Shown here piece by piece: positions 8,911 through 18,061 of a stretch of DNA of 64,000 nucleotides (within the stretch, counting starts at the first letter, position 1; each line of letters begins with the position of its first letter). A program made the position numbers and the translations under genes. Below the pieces are notes generated by a model, which saw only the letters and a list, made by a program, of their open reading frames with translations, was not told the origin of the DNA and did no database searches. This DNA is from Roseibium sp. Its GTDB lineage: Bacteria > Pseudomonadota > Alphaproteobacteria > Rhizobiales > Stappiaceae. The stretch is taken from assembly GCA_017643925.1 (NCBI GenBank), contig JAEPML010000011.1, forward strand, positions 117,658 through 181,657, written 5' to 3'.

Positions 8911-10017
8911 GTGAACGCTCACCTGACGCCAGTCATTGCAGGCTTCATTCCGTTGCTCGACAGCTCGGTTCTCGTTGTTGCGGCAGAAAAGGGGTTTGCC
9001 GCGCAGGAAGGGATTGAGCTTAAATTGATCCGAGAAACATCCTGGGCCAACATAAGGGACCGGATCGTTGTCGGGCACTTTGACGTTGCGCATATGCTGG
9101 CACCGATGCCGATTGCCGCGACGTTGAACCTGACCAGTCTTTCGACAAGCATGTTCGCACCAATGCTTTTGGGGTTGGGGGGCAATGCCATAACGGTGGC
9201 AACCGCTCTCTGGCGCGAAATGACGGCCTTTGAGCCTGATCGCCTTGGTGAGCCGGCCTCGACCGGGCGTGCACTGGCCGAGCTTATCAGGGCTCGACGC
9301 GAAGAGGGAAAACCGTTGCTGCGTTTCGGCGTGGTTCATCCGTTTTCATGTCATGCTTATGAATTGCGCTATTGGTTGGCAGCCGCGGGGATCGATCCCG
9401 AAAGGGACGTTGATATCAGCGTGCTCGCACCGCAGGTCATGGCGGATGCATTGGCGGCCGGGCAACTGGACGGCTACTGTGTTGGCGAGCCTTGGAACAC
9501 ATCTGCCGTTTTGGCAGGGACAGGCCGGATCGTGACCTACAAACAGGCGATATGGCCAAACAGTCCCGAAAAGGTCCTAGGCGTTACCGAAAAATGGGCG
9601 AACACAAATCCTGACACGCTTGCTGCCCTTCTGCGGGCGCTGTCAAATGCGGCAGACTGGTGCGCTGACCCGGACAACACCGAGGCGCTTGCCACCTTGC
9701 TTGCTCGTCCGGAATATCTGAATTGCGAGCTCGAAGTCTGTTTGCCGGCGCTTACCGGCGAAATGCAGCTCGACCAGAATCTCTTCGTCAACGTTCGCGA
9801 CTTCGTGAGTTTTTCCGGCGGCTTGTCTGCCGCGCCGAGATCGGCCCATGGCAAATGGCTGTTCGGTCAGATGGTGCGATGGGGGCAGGCTGAAAAGTCT
9901 GACGAAGCCTCTGCCAGTGTTGAGCGGGTCTATTCCTCCCAACTCTATTGCGATGCGCTCGAATTGAGCGAGTTGCAGGATGACGATTCAATCCAGTTGT
10001 TTGACGGCTCACATTGA
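8911..10017 (+). CDS. nasS: NasS, cytoplasmic nitrate sensor
   Basis: This 368-residue protein is homologous to the periplasmic nitrate-binding protein NrtA but has no signal peptide, as expected of NasS. It should bind nitrate or nitrite in the cytoplasm and release NasT. Family landmarks are the FDVAHMLAPMPIAATL stretch, [15 protein letters not shown] and GYCVGEPWN, all echoed in nrtA at 10396. I chose the GTG at 8911 because ACGGAGG (8894-8900) precedes it by 10 nt. A TTG at 8854 directly after the nasT stop would add an unlikely N-terminus. It is probably co-transcribed with nasT. Confidence 0.9.
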   Translation: MNAHLTPVIAGFIPLLDSSVLVVAAEKGFAAQEGIELKLIRETSWANIRDRIVVGHFDVAHMLAPMPIAATLNLTSLSTSMFAPMLLGLGGNAITVATALWREMTAFEPDRLGEPASTGRALAELIRARREEGKPLLRFGVVHPFSCHAYELRYWLAAAGIDPERDVDISVLAPQVMADALAAGQLDGYCVGEPWNTSAVLAGTGRIVTYKQAIWPNSPEKVLGVTEKWANTNPDTLAALLRALSNAADWCADPDNTEALATLLARPEYLNCELEVCLPALTGEMQLDQNLFVNVRDFVSFSGGLSAAPRSAHGKWLFGQMVRWGQAEKSDEASASVERVYSSQLYCDALELSELQDDDSIQLFDGSH

Positions 10018-10193
10018 TCGCGCGCTGCGTCCAGCCGCATGCCTATTTCGAGGGCATCTTCGCTGCAATGCACAAAAAAAGATCACAATGCCTAATCAGA
10101 AGCGTGGTTGTCACGGATCTTCAATCGTCTTTCCAGGTGAGGTTTTGGGCTAACTATCTGAAAAAAAGCAGAAAAGCAGTCAGGTAGAGAAAC
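10018..10193. other. Upstream part of the nasS-nrtA intergenic region
   Basis: This stretch lies upstream of the sigma-54 promoter and should hold the enhancer sites of an activator such as NtrC. I could not find a convincing TGCAC...GTGCA palindrome. A TGCAC occurs near 10067-10071 without a matching partner. No gene is seen. Confidence 0.35.
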
Positions 10194-10208
10194 TGGCACG
10201 GTTTCTGC
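10194..10208 (+). promoter_or_regulatory. Sigma-54 promoter of the nitrate operon
   Basis: TGGCACGGTTTCTGC places GG at 10195-10196 and GC at 10207-10208 with the exact -24/-12 spacing, and its TGGCACG block matches the RpoN consensus perfectly. Only one base of the -12 TTGC is changed (CTGC). Transcription should start near 10219-10220, directly before the first ANTAR hairpin. Sigma-54 dependence implies general nitrogen control (NtrC) on top of nitrate-specific antitermination. Confidence 0.82.
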
Positions 10209-10221
10209 TTATTAGTTCGCG

Positions 10222-10264
10222 TGGCCAACGATGGCCAACTCATATAGCGCCCATTGGCGGGCGC
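10222..10264 (+). promoter_or_regulatory. Tandem hexaloop RNA hairpins, NasT (ANTAR) target
   Basis: Hairpin P1 is TGGCC (10222-10226), loop AACGAT, GGCCA (10233-10237). Hairpin P2 is GCGCCC (10247-10252), loop ATTGGC, GGGCGC (10259-10264). Both loops are six bases with A at position 1 and G at position 4, the signature recognised by ANTAR proteins. P2 is followed after six bases by the leader terminator. The arrangement fits NasT-dependent antitermination of the nitrate operon. Confidence 0.85.
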
Positions 10265-10270
10265 ATCGGC

Positions 10271-10335
10271 AAAGCCGCCGCTCTGACTTGCATGGATTCT
10301 CCTCCCGAACATGCAGGCTCGGACGGCGGCTTTTT
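10271..10335 (+). terminator. Leader terminator upstream of nrtA
   Basis: AAAGCCGCCG (10271-10280) pairs over 10 bp with CGGCGGCTTT (10324-10333). A TTTTT run ends at 10335. An inner TGCATG/CATGCA stem (10289-10294 with 10310-10315) extends the structure. It stands 60 nt before the nrtA start, so it would abort transcription unless NasT holds the RNA in the P1/P2 form. Confidence 0.85.
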
Positions 10336-10395
10336 GATTGGATCCGGATCGTACTTGAGGCGGTACGGGGCAATAGAGGGAACAGGACGTACATA

Positions 10396-11796
10396 ATGGC
10401 AAAATCCATGAAGATTTCGCGCCGCGTCGCGCTCGGCGCGCTGATGGCAGCAACGGCCCTGATGCCGGCCGGCAATGCCTATGCCGAAATGCTGGACGTC
10501 GAAAAGGACGAACTTACCTTTGGTTTCATCAAGCTGACCGACATGGCTCCGCTCGCTGTCGCCTATGAACTGGGCTACTTCGAGGATGAGGGCCTGTTCG
10601 TTACGCTTGAGCCCCAGGCCAACTGGAAGGTGCTCCTTGACCGGGTCATCACCGGTGAGCTTGACGGTGCGCACATGCTGGCTGGTCAGCCATTGGCCGC
10701 CACGATCGGCTTTGGCACAAAGGCTCATATCGTCACGCCTTTTTCCATGGACCTCAACGGCAACGGCATCACCGTTTCCAACGAGATCTGGGACATGATG
10801 AAGCCGCATCTTGAAATGCAGGACGACGGCAAGCCGGTGCACCCGATCAAGGCCAGCGCCCTGAAGCCGGTTGTCGACCAGTTCCAGGACGAGGGCAAGC
10901 CATTCAACATGGGCATGGTCTTCCCGGTTTCCACGCACAATTACGAGCTGCGCTACTGGCTTGCCTCGGGCGACATCCACCCGGGCTTCTATTCCGATAC
11001 CGACATTTCCGGCCAGATCATGGCCGATGCGTTGCTGTCCGTGACACCGCCGCCGCAAATGCCGGCAACGCTCGAAGCCGGTACGATCCACGGCTATTGC
11101 GTGGGTGAACCCTGGAACCAGCAGGCCGTTTTCAAGGGGATCGGCGTGCCTGTCATCACCGATTACGAAATCTGGAAAAACAATCCGGAAAAAGTCTTCG
11201 GTCTGACCAAGGAATTCACCGAAGAAAATCCGAACACCACTCTCGCGCTGACTAAGGCTCTTATCCGCGCCGCCAAGTGGCTGGATGAGAACAACAACGC
11301 CAACCGCATGGAAGCGGTCGAGATCCTGGCCCGCTCCGAATATGTCGGTGCAGATGCCGAGGTCATCGCGAACTCCATGACCGGTACCTTCGAATACGAG
11401 AAGGGCGACAAGCGTGACGTTCCGGACTTCAACGTCTTCTATCGCTACTACGCGACCTACCCGTTCTATTCCGATGCCATCTGGTATCTCACTCAGATGC
11501 GTCGCTGGGGTCAGATTTCCGAGTACAAGCCGGACAGCTGGTATGACGAAGTTGCCAAGTCTGTCTATCGTCCGGACATCTACCTGCAAGCTGCTGAAAT
11601 GCTGGTGGAAGAAGGTCACGTGGCCAAGGAAGACTTCCCCTGGGATAGCGATGGTTACAAGGCCCCGACACCGGCCGCCGACATCATCGACGGCATTCCT
11701 TACGACGGCAAACAGCCGAACGCCTATATCGACAGCCTCCCGATCGGCCTGAAAGGCAAGCAGGTCGTGACCGGCAGCGAAGTCGTGGGCGGCTAA
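10396..11796 (+). CDS. nrtA: Nitrate ABC transporter substrate-binding protein
   Basis: This 466-residue protein begins with an SRRVALGAL motif and a hydrophobic stretch ending NAYA, a Tat-like (or Sec) signal peptide. The mature part matches nitrate/nitrite-binding Nrt[22 protein letters not shown], then [32 protein letters not shown] and [14 protein letters not shown]. It captures nitrate in the periplasm for NrtB/NrtCD. The ATG at 10396 was chosen over the open upstream frame because that frame would run through the leader terminator and hairpins. A GC-rich hairpin after the gene may keep its mRNA in excess over the permease. Confidence 0.93.
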   Translation: MAKSMKISRRVALGALMAATALMPAGNAYAEMLDVEKDELTFGFIKLTDMAPLAVAYELGYFEDEGLFVTLEPQANWKVLLDRVITGELDGAHMLAGQPLAATIGFGTKAHIVTPFSMDLNGNGITVSNEIWDMMKPHLEMQDDGKPVHPIKASALKPVVDQFQDEGKPFNMGMVFPVSTHNYELRYWLASGDIHPGFYSDTDISGQIMADALLSVTPPPQMPATLEAGTIHGYCVGEPWNQQAVFKGIGVPVITDYEIWKNNPEKVFGLTKEFTEENPNTTLALTKALIRAAKWLDENNNANRMEAVEILARSEYVGADAEVIANSMTGTFEYEKGDKRDVPDFNVFYRYYATYPFYSDAIWYLTQMRRWGQISEYKPDSWYDEVAKSVYRPDIYLQAAEMLVEEGHVAKEDFPWDSDGYKAPTPAADIIDGIPYDGKQPNAYIDSLPIGLKGKQVVTGSEVVGG

Positions 11797-11812
11797 CTCT
11801 CCCGAGCAACTG

Positions 11813-11847
11813 GAGCGGCGGTCCGTTACCTGCCGCCGCTCACTTTT
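11813..11847 (+). terminator. Intercistronic hairpin between nrtA and nrtB
   Basis: GAGCGGCGG (11813-11821) pairs perfectly over 9 bp with CCGCCGCTC (11833-11841). ACTTTTT follows. It has the form of a partial terminator or 3' stabilising structure inside an operon. nrtB starts 41 nt after it. Confidence 0.75.
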
Positions 11848-11887
11848 TCAAACGAACCATCAGAATTTCGAAACGAGGACGCTCACC

Positions 11888-12970
11888 ATGGCCAATGCCG
11901 ATACCGCAGGCAGTCAGGACCTTGCCCGCGCCGCACGCCGCGAAAAGCTTTTCACACGAATTAACAAGGCTGCCGGCTGGCTGGATGCACTTGGCCTTTC
12001 CTGGACCGTGCCGCTTCTGAAAATCGCTGCAGGCGACAATCCAAGGGAGCAGATGGGTGAGTTGAAACGCGTCCTGCTGATCCCGTTGATCGGGATCGCA
12101 GCCTTTCTCCTGCTCTGGGGCATGCTGGCGCCACAGGTTCAGACATCCCTGGGCGCAGTACCCGGACCTGCAGCGGTCTGGAGCCAGACCCTCAACCTTT
12201 GGGACGATCACGTCCGCGAGCGCGAAAAGGCTGCTGCCTTTTACGAGCGCCAGGACAAACGCAACGCCAAGCTTGAGGCTGAAGGCAAGACCGACAAGAT
12301 CAAGCACCGGACCTATACCGGGAAGCCGACCTATATCGACCAGATCGGTACCTCGCTGAAAACGGTTGGCCTCGGCTTCCTCATTGCGACCATCATTGCC
12401 GTTCCTCTGGGCATTGCCTCCGGCCTGTCGCGCACCTTCAACGGGGCCATCAACCCGCTGATCCAGATCTTCAAACCTGTTTCACCGCTCGCCTGGTTGC
12501 CGATCGTGACAATGATCGTGTCCGCAACCTATGCCAATCCGGTCGACTGGCTCTCGAAGTCGTTGCTGATTTCCGCCGTTACCGTGACGCTGTGTTCCAT
12601 GTGGCCGACCCTGATCAACACCGCTCTTGGTGTTGCCTCGGTCGACAAGGACCTGATGAATGTCGGACGTGTCCTTCAGCTGCCGACCTGGAAAACCATA
12701 ACGAAACTGGTCCTGCCGTCCTCGCTTCCGCTGATCTTCACCGGGCTTCGCCTGTCGCTGGGTGTGGGCTGGATGGTTCTGATCGCTGCAGAAATGCTCG
12801 CGCAGAACCCCGGCCTTGGAAAATTCGTCTGGGATGAATTCCAGAACGGCTCCTCGCAGTCACTGGCGAAGATCATGGTTGCGGTCCTGACGATCGGGAT
12901 CATCGGCTTCCTGCTCGACCGCCTGATGTATGCGCTCCAGCGCGCCTTCACATTCTCGGCAAACCGGTAA
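11888..12970 (+). CDS. nrtB: Nitrate ABC transporter permease
   Basis: This 360-residue inner-membrane permease belongs to the NrtB/SsuC/TauC family. A hydrophobic segment near residues 65-85 is followed by a charged loop (about 100-145) that is usual in alphaproteobacterial NrtB. The binding-protein-dependent transport domain follows with about five more membrane segments. The coupling-helix region is near [33 protein letters not shown]. It forms the channel for nitrate with NrtCD and NrtA. AAACGAGGAC precedes the ATG. Confidence 0.93.
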   Translation: MANADTAGSQDLARAARREKLFTRINKAAGWLDALGLSWTVPLLKIAAGDNPREQMGELKRVLLIPLIGIAAFLLLWGMLAPQVQTSLGAVPGPAAVWSQTLNLWDDHVREREKAAAFYERQDKRNAKLEAEGKTDKIKHRTYTGKPTYIDQIGTSLKTVGLGFLIATIIAVPLGIASGLSRTFNGAINPLIQIFKPVSPLAWLPIVTMIVSATYANPVDWLSKSLLISAVTVTLCSMWPTLINTALGVASVDKDLMNVGRVLQLPTWKTITKLVLPSSLPLIFTGLRLSLGVGWMVLIAAEMLAQNPGLGKFVWDEFQNGSSQSLAKIMVAVLTIGIIGFLLDRLMYALQRAFTFSANR

Positions 12971-12980
12971 GGAGCAGGAC

Positions 12981-14741
12981 ATGTCCTTTGTGGAAATATC
13001 CGGTGTCTCCAAATCCTATGGTGAAGGCGCCAATCGGACAGATGTTCTCAAAGACATCAATCTCAAGGTCAAGGAAGGTGAGTTTATTGCCATTGTCGGG
13101 TTTTCCGGCACTGGCAAGACCACGCTGATCTCTCTGCTTGCCGGCCTGATCGAGGCAGACGAGGGCGGCGTGATCTTCAAGGGCAAGGAGATAGATGGTC
13201 CGAGCCCGGACAGGGGTGTTGTCTTTCAGTCCTATTCCCTGATGCCGTGGCTGACGGTCTCCGGCAATGTGAGCCTTGCCGTGGACAGTGTCTTCAAGGA
13301 CAAGAGCGGCGCCGAGCGCAAGGCGATTGCCGACAAGTATATCGAAATGGTGGGTCTCGCCCATGCCAAGGATCGCAAGCCGGCGGAACTGTCCGGCGGC
13401 ATGCGGCAGCGTGTTGCCGTGGCCAGGGCTCTGGCGATGCAGCCGGAACTTCTGTTGCTGGACGAGCCGTTGTCGGCCCTCGACGCGTTGACGCGCTCGA
13501 AGCTTCAGGACGAGTTCGCAGATATCTGCGAGAAGGAAAAGAAAACCATCATCCTCATCACCAACGATGTGGACGAGGCCATCCTGCTGGCAGACCGGAT
13601 CATTCCCCTGAAACCGGGCACCCCGGCGACGCTGGGCAAGGAATTCGACGTTCCGTTCGATCGTCCGCGGGATCGCGGCGAGCTCAACCACAATGACGAT
13701 TTCATCAGGCTTCGGGCAGATGTTACCGAATACCTGATGGCGGCAGGTGCCGAACGGGGTGTTGATGTGGAGCGGGAAATCGTTCTGCCGAATATCGTTC
13801 CGATCACTCAGCGTTCTGAAAAGGGTGACAAGTTGCCGGTGGCCTATGAGCGCGCAGCCGGTTCCATCAATGACGAACGGTACCTGGACTTCTCCCAGCT
13901 CAAGAAGGTCTACCCGACACCGAAAGGCCCCCTGACGGTTGTCGACGGCTTCGAGCTGAAGATGAAAAAGGGTGAATTCATCACGCTGATCGGTCACTCG
14001 GGCTGTGGCAAGTCGACTGTGCTGTCCATGGTGGCCGGGCTCAACCCGATCACCGAAGGTGCGATCGTGCTGGACGGAACGCATGTCACCCAAGCCGGTC
14101 CGGACCGGGCCGTCGTCTTCCAGGCTCCAAGCCTGATGCCCTGGCTGACCGCCTATGAGAATGTCGAGCTTGGCGTGGACAAGGTCTATCCGGATGCCAG
14201 CAAGGCCGAAAAGCGCGATGTCATCGAGTACTACCTCTCCAAGGTCGGTCTCGCCGATGCGATGCAGAAGGCTGCAGCGGATCTCTCCAACGGCATGAAA
14301 CAGCGCGTCGGCATTGCACGGGCATTCGCCCTGTCGCCCAAGCTTCTTCTGCTCGATGAGCCTTTCGGCATGCTCGACAGCCTGACCCGCTGGGAGCTGC
14401 AGGATGTTCTCATGGATGTCTGGAAGCGCACCCAGGTGACTGCGGTCTGCGTTACGCATGATGTCGATGAGGCGATCCTGCTCGCGGACAGGGTTGTGAT
14501 GATGTCCAATGGTCCAAATGCCCGGATCGGGAACATCATGGATGTTGACCTGCCAAGGCCGCGCTCGCGCAAGGAGCTGTTGGCGCATCCCGATTACTAC
14601 GCCTATCGCGAGGAGCTTCTCGACTTCCTCGAGGCCTATGAAGGTGGTGCCGACCCCAGCGAAGAGCAGTTGAAATCCATCCAGGAAAAACGTGCAGCTC
14701 GCATGGCCAGGCAAAAAGCCGCCATCGAAGCAGCCGAATAG
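12981..14741 (+). CDS. nrtCD: Nitrate ABC transporter ATPase with two fused ABC domains
   Basis: This 586-residue protein carries two complete ABC ATPase domains (about 1-250 and 300-550), replacing separate NrtC and NrtD. Domain 1 has Walker [10 protein letters not shown], signature LSGGM, Walker B LLLLDEP, but Asn (ITNDVDEA) where the catalytic H-loop His is expected. Domain 2 has GHSGCGKST, a variant signature LSNGM and a normal CVTHDVDEA. In a head-to-tail dimer both deviations fall in one composite site, suggesting one degenerate and one active site. There is no NrtA-like C-terminal domain as in cyanobacterial NrtC. AAGGAG precedes the ATG at 12981, 10 nt after nrtB. Confidence 0.92.
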   Translation: MSFVEISGVSKSYGEGANRTDVLKDINLKVKEGEFIAIVGFSGTGKTTLISLLAGLIEADEGGVIFKGKEIDGPSPDRGVVFQSYSLMPWLTVSGNVSLAVDSVFKDKSGAERKAIADKYIEMVGLAHAKDRKPAELSGGMRQRVAVARALAMQPELLLLDEPLSALDALTRSKLQDEFADICEKEKKTIILITNDVDEAILLADRIIPLKPGTPATLGKEFDVPFDRPRDRGELNHNDDFIRLRADVTEYLMAAGAERGVDVEREIVLPNIVPITQRSEKGDKLPVAYERAAGSINDERYLDFSQLKKVYPTPKGPLTVVDGFELKMKKGEFITLIGHSGCGKSTVLSMVAGLNPITEGAIVLDGTHVTQAGPDRAVVFQAPSLMPWLTAYENVELGVDKVYPDASKAEKRDVIEYYLSKVGLADAMQKAAADLSNGMKQRVGIARAFALSPKLLLLDEPFGMLDSLTRWELQDVLMDVWKRTQVTAVCVTHDVDEAILLADRVVMMSNGPNARIGNIMDVDLPRPRSRKELLAHPDYYAYREELLDFLEAYEGGADPSEEQLKSIQEKRAARMARQKAAIEAAE

Positions 14742-14760
14742 TAGCGGGAGTCAATGAGAC

Positions 14761-15186
14761 ATGACGCCAGATCAAATCCAGCTCGTGCAGTCCTCATTCG
14801 CGAAAGTTGTTCCGATAGCAGACAAGGCTGCCGAACTCTTCTACGGCAAGCTCTTTGAAATAGCCCCTGAAACAAAGGCGTTGTTCAAGTCCGACATCAG
14901 CGAGCAGGGCCGGAAGCTGATGACCACGCTTGGGGTGGTCGTCAATGGGCTTTCAAACCTTGAAGCCATTCTCCCTGCTGCGAAGGCACTTGCGGTCAAG
15001 CACGTGGATTACGGCGTGACGCCTTCCCACTACCAACCCGTCGGCGCAGCGCTGATCTGGACCCTGGAACAGGGCCTTGGCGACGCATTCGATGAAAAGA
15101 CGAAGACGGCCTGGGGTGCTGCTTATGCGGCTCTCTCGGGCGTGATGATTGCGGCAGCGTATCCGAACGATGAAGCCGCGGAGTAG
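14761..15186 (+). CDS. Single-domain globin
   Basis: This 141-residue globin resembles Vitreoscilla-type haemoglobins and the globin domain of flavohaemoglobins. Y28 (LFYGKLF) matches the distal B10 Tyr and H81 (LAVKHVDYG) the proximal F8 His. The reductase domain of Hmp is missing, so an external reductase is needed. Lying between nrtCD and nirB with 4-20 nt gaps, it is clearly in the nitrate operon. Scavenging of nitric oxide formed during nitrate/nitrite turnover, or protection of the oxygen-sensitive reductases, is a reasonable inference; neither is shown by the sequence. Confidence 0.87.
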   Translation: MTPDQIQLVQSSFAKVVPIADKAAELFYGKLFEIAPETKALFKSDISEQGRKLMTTLGVVVNGLSNLEAILPAAKALAVKHVDYGVTPSHYQPVGAALIWTLEQGLGDAFDEKTKTAWGAAYAALSGVMIAAAYPNDEAAE

Positions 15187-15190
15187 ACCG

Positions 15191-17644
15191 ATGGAAAAGA
15201 AAAAACTCGTTGTCGTCGGCAATGGAATGGCGCCCGGTCGGATGCTGGAATTCCTGTTCGACAAGGACCCAGACGCCTATGACGTCACGATTTTCAACGC
15301 CGAACCCAGGGTGAACTACAATCGCCTGATGCTGTCTCCGGTCCTCTCCGGTGAAAAGACCTATGAGGATATCATCACCCATGGCGACGACTGGTATGCG
15401 CAAAACGGCGTGACGCTGCACAAGTCGGCGCGCATCAGCGAGATCGATCGCGATGCAAAGAGCGTGACGTCCGAAAACGGTATCACGGAAACCTATGACC
15501 AGCTGGTGATAGCGACCGGGTCCAATCCGTTCATCATCCCGCTTCCGGGCAAGGATCTCGACGGCGTGCTGACGTATCGCGATCTGGATGATGTCGACAA
15601 AATGCTGGATGCTGCCAAGCGTGGTGGACGTGCTGTTGTCATCGGTGGTGGTCTTCTTGGTCTGGAAGCAGCGGCGGGACTGAAGATGCAGGGGATGGAT
15701 GTTACCGTCCTTCACCTGATGCCGACCTTGATGGAGCGACAGCTCGATCCGGCAGCCGGTTTCCTTCTTGAAGAGGAATTCAAGAGCCGCGGCATCGACG
15801 TTCTGACCAAGGCCAACAGCCATGAAATCGTCGACGATGGAACGGGCAGGGTCAAGGCCATTCGCCTGGATGACGGCACCGAGATCGATGCCAGCATCGT
15901 CGTGATGGCAGTTGGCATCCGTCCTTCGGCAGATCTGGCCAAATCGTTCGGTCTCGATGTGAACCGGGGCATTCTTGTCAGCGATGACATGCGCACCAGT
16001 GACAAGGACATTTTCGCGCTGGGCGAATGTGTCGAACACCGTGGCATGTGCTACGGCCTTGTGGCCCCGCTTTACGAGATGGCCGAGGTGATCGCCGACA
16101 ATCTCCTGGAGGGCGCGTCTGAATATACCGGGTCGGTCACGGCTACCAAACTGAAGGTCACAGGCGTGGATCTTTATTCCGCCGGCGACTTTGCCGAGGG
16201 AGACGACCGGGAAGAGATCGTGCTGCGTGATGCCTCTGCCGGTGTCTACAAGCGGCTCGTTCTGAAGGACAACAAGATCATCGGCGCTGTTCTTTATGGT
16301 GAGACGGCGGATGGTCCCTGGTTCTTCGACATGCTCAAGAAGGGGACAGATGTCTCCGAAATGCGCGAAACACTGATTTTCGGCCAGGCGTATCAGGGGG
16401 GCGCCCCCCTGGACCCTACGGCGGCCGTTGCAGCCTTGCCGGATGATGCGGAAATCTGCGGCTGCAACGGCGTATGCAAGGAAACGATCGTCACGGCGAT
16501 CAAGGACAAGGGACTGTCGTCGCTGGACGACGTGCGCGCTCACACCAAGGCGTCGGCTTCCTGCGGGACCTGCACTGGGCTGGTTGAACAGCTCATGCAG
16601 TCAACACTGGGCGATGCCTATAACCCGGCGGCAGTCACGCCGATGTGCGGGTGTACGGACCTGGGTCATGACGAAGTCCGGCGGCTGATCAAATCGAAGC
16701 AGCTGAAGACCATCCCGGCCGTCATGCAGGAACTGGAGTGGAAGACGTCCGGCGGTTGTGCCAAATGTCGACCGGCCCTGAACTACTACCTGGTGTCCGA
16801 CTGGCCCGACGAATATGCCGACGACTACCAGTCCCGTTTCATCAACGAGCGTGTTCACGCCAATATCCAGAAGGATGGCACCTATTCCGTCGTTCCGCGC
16901 ATGTGGGGCGGGATGACCTCCTCCAAGGAACTGCGGGCGATCGCGGATGTGGTCGACAAGTACGACATCCCGGCAGTCAAATGCACCGGTGGTCAGCGGA
17001 TCGACATGCTCGGCATCAAGAAGGAAGACCTTCCTTCTGTCTGGGAAGATCTCGGCAAGGCCGGGTTCGTCTCCGGACAGGCCTATGCCAAGGGCCTCAG
17101 AACCGTGAAAACCTGCGTCGGGTCCGATTGGTGCCGTTTCGGCACCCAGGATTCCACCGGTCTCGGTATCAAGATCGAGAAGTTCATGTGGGGGTCCTGG
17201 ACACCGGCAAAACTTAAGCTTGCCGTTTCCGGGTGTCCGCGCAACTGCGCCGAAGCAACTTGCAAGGACATCGGTATCATCTGTGTCGACAGCGGATACG
17301 AAATCCACTTTGCCGGCGCGGCAGGTCTCGACATCAAGGGCACGGAAGTTCTCGGTCTGGTCAAGACCGAGGAAGAAGCGCTCGAGCATGTTGTTGCCCT
17401 GACCCAGATGTATCGCGAGCAGGGACATTACCTGGAGCGCATCTACAAGTGGGCCAAGCGCATCGGCTACGACGAAATCCGCGCCCAGATCATGGATGAT
17501 GCGGAAAAGCGCAAGGCCTATTTCGATCGCTTCGTCTTTTCCCAGAAATTCGCGCAGGTCGACCCCTGGTCCGAACGGGTCTCGGGCAAGGACAAGCACG
17601 AATTCAAACCCATGGCGACATTGCTTTCGGAGGCTGCCGAATGA
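15191..17644 (+). CDS. nirB: Assimilatory NAD(P)H nitrite reductase, large subunit
   Basis: NirB reduces nitrite to ammonium with six electrons from NAD(P)H. The 817 residues show an N-terminal FAD/NAD(P) module, a BFD-like [2Fe-2S] domain (CGCNGVC near 422 and CGTC near 458), a second Cys cluster MCGCTD...GGCAKCRPALN, and the sirohaem/[4Fe-4S] domain with TCVGSDWC (~642) and SGCPRNCAEATCKD (~682). I chose the ATG at 15191, 4 nt after the globin stop. It overlaps nirD by 4 nt. NirB may also pass electrons to NasA, since no separate NADH subunit for nitrate reductase is present. Confidence 0.95.
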   Translation: MEKKKLVVVGNGMAPGRMLEFLFDKDPDAYDVTIFNAEPRVNYNRLMLSPVLSGEKTYEDIITHGDDWYAQNGVTLHKSARISEIDRDAKSVTSENGITETYDQLVIATGSNPFIIPLPGKDLDGVLTYRDLDDVDKMLDAAKRGGRAVVIGGGLLGLEAAAGLKMQGMDVTVLHLMPTLMERQLDPAAGFLLEEEFKSRGIDVLTKANSHEIVDDGTGRVKAIRLDDGTEIDASIVVMAVGIRPSADLAKSFGLDVNRGILVSDDMRTSDKDIFALGECVEHRGMCYGLVAPLYEMAEVIADNLLEGASEYTGSVTATKLKVTGVDLYSAGDFAEGDDREEIVLRDASAGVYKRLVLKDNKIIGAVLYGETADGPWFFDMLKKGTDVSEMRETLIFGQAYQGGAPLDPTAAVAALPDDAEICGCNGVCKETIVTAIKDKGLSSLDDVRAHTKASASCGTCTGLVEQLMQSTLGDAYNPAAVTPMCGCTDLGHDEVRRLIKSKQLKTIPAVMQELEWKTSGGCAKCRPALNYYLVSDWPDEYADDYQSRFINERVHANIQKDGTYSVVPRMWGGMTSSKELRAIADVVDKYDIPAVKCTGGQRIDMLGIKKEDLPSVWEDLGKAGFVSGQAYAKGLRTVKTCVGSDWCRFGTQDSTGLGIKIEKFMWGSWTPAKLKLAVSGCPRNCAEATCKDIGIICVDSGYEIHFAGAAGLDIKGTEVLGLVKTEEEALEHVVALTQMYREQGHYLERIYKWAKRIGYDEIRAQIMDDAEKRKAYFDRFVFSQKFAQVDPWSERVSGKDKHEFKPMATLLSEAAE

Positions 17645-17985
17645 ACGCGGAAACCAGAAACTGGGTCGCAATCGGTGACCTCAACGACATCCCGAGGGAA
17701 GGGGCTCGGGTGGTGAAGACAGATGCCGGCTGCATCGCCGTCTTCAGGACCGTGGATGACGAAGTCTATGCCATCGATGACCGCTGCCCGCACAAGGGAG
17801 GCCCCCTCAGCCAGGGCATTGTCCACGGTTCGTCGGTGACCTGTCCGCTGCACAACTGGGTCTTTGACCTGGCAACCGGTCTTGCCAAGGGCGCTGACGA
17901 GGGGTCTGTCGCGGTGACCGCAGCAAAGGTTGAGGACGGTCAGGTTCTTCTGGCGGCAGACGATCTCGCGCGCAGGGCGCGCTGA
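17641..17985 (+). CDS. nirD: Nitrite reductase small subunit, Rieske-type
   Basis: This 114-residue Rieske-fold protein has the [2Fe-2S] ligand motifs CPHKGG and CPLHNW, both complete. Many NirD proteins lack these ligands; their presence here suggests a redox-active ferredoxin like NasG of the Paracoccus nas cluster, which carries electrons from the NADH-linked nitrite reductase to the nitrate reductase. The start overlaps the nirB stop (ATGA), indicating coupled translation. Confidence 0.92.
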   Translation: MNAETRNWVAIGDLNDIPREGARVVKTDAGCIAVFRTVDDEVYAIDDRCPHKGGPLSQGIVHGSSVTCPLHNWVFDLATGLAKGADEGSVAVTAAKVEDGQVLLAADDLARRAR

Positions 17986-18061
17986 AAAAACAAAAACGGA
18001 ATGGTCCCATCAACCACAACCAGCTCGCAACCCGTGTCTGGGGAGAAGAGGAGGGCAGGGC

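Noticed and set aside
10018..10193. NtrC enhancer palindrome upstream of the sigma-54 promoter
   Set aside because: A TGCAC half-site is present near 10067 but no partner at suitable spacing; not strong enough to call.
12948..14714. Very long open frame antisense to the fused nitrate ATPase gene (also 14996-16543 opposite nirB and 10240-11619 opposite nrtA)
   Set aside because: They mirror strongly recognisable genes in high-GC DNA, have low-complexity Arg/His/Gln-rich translations and no family resemblance or ribosome binding site.
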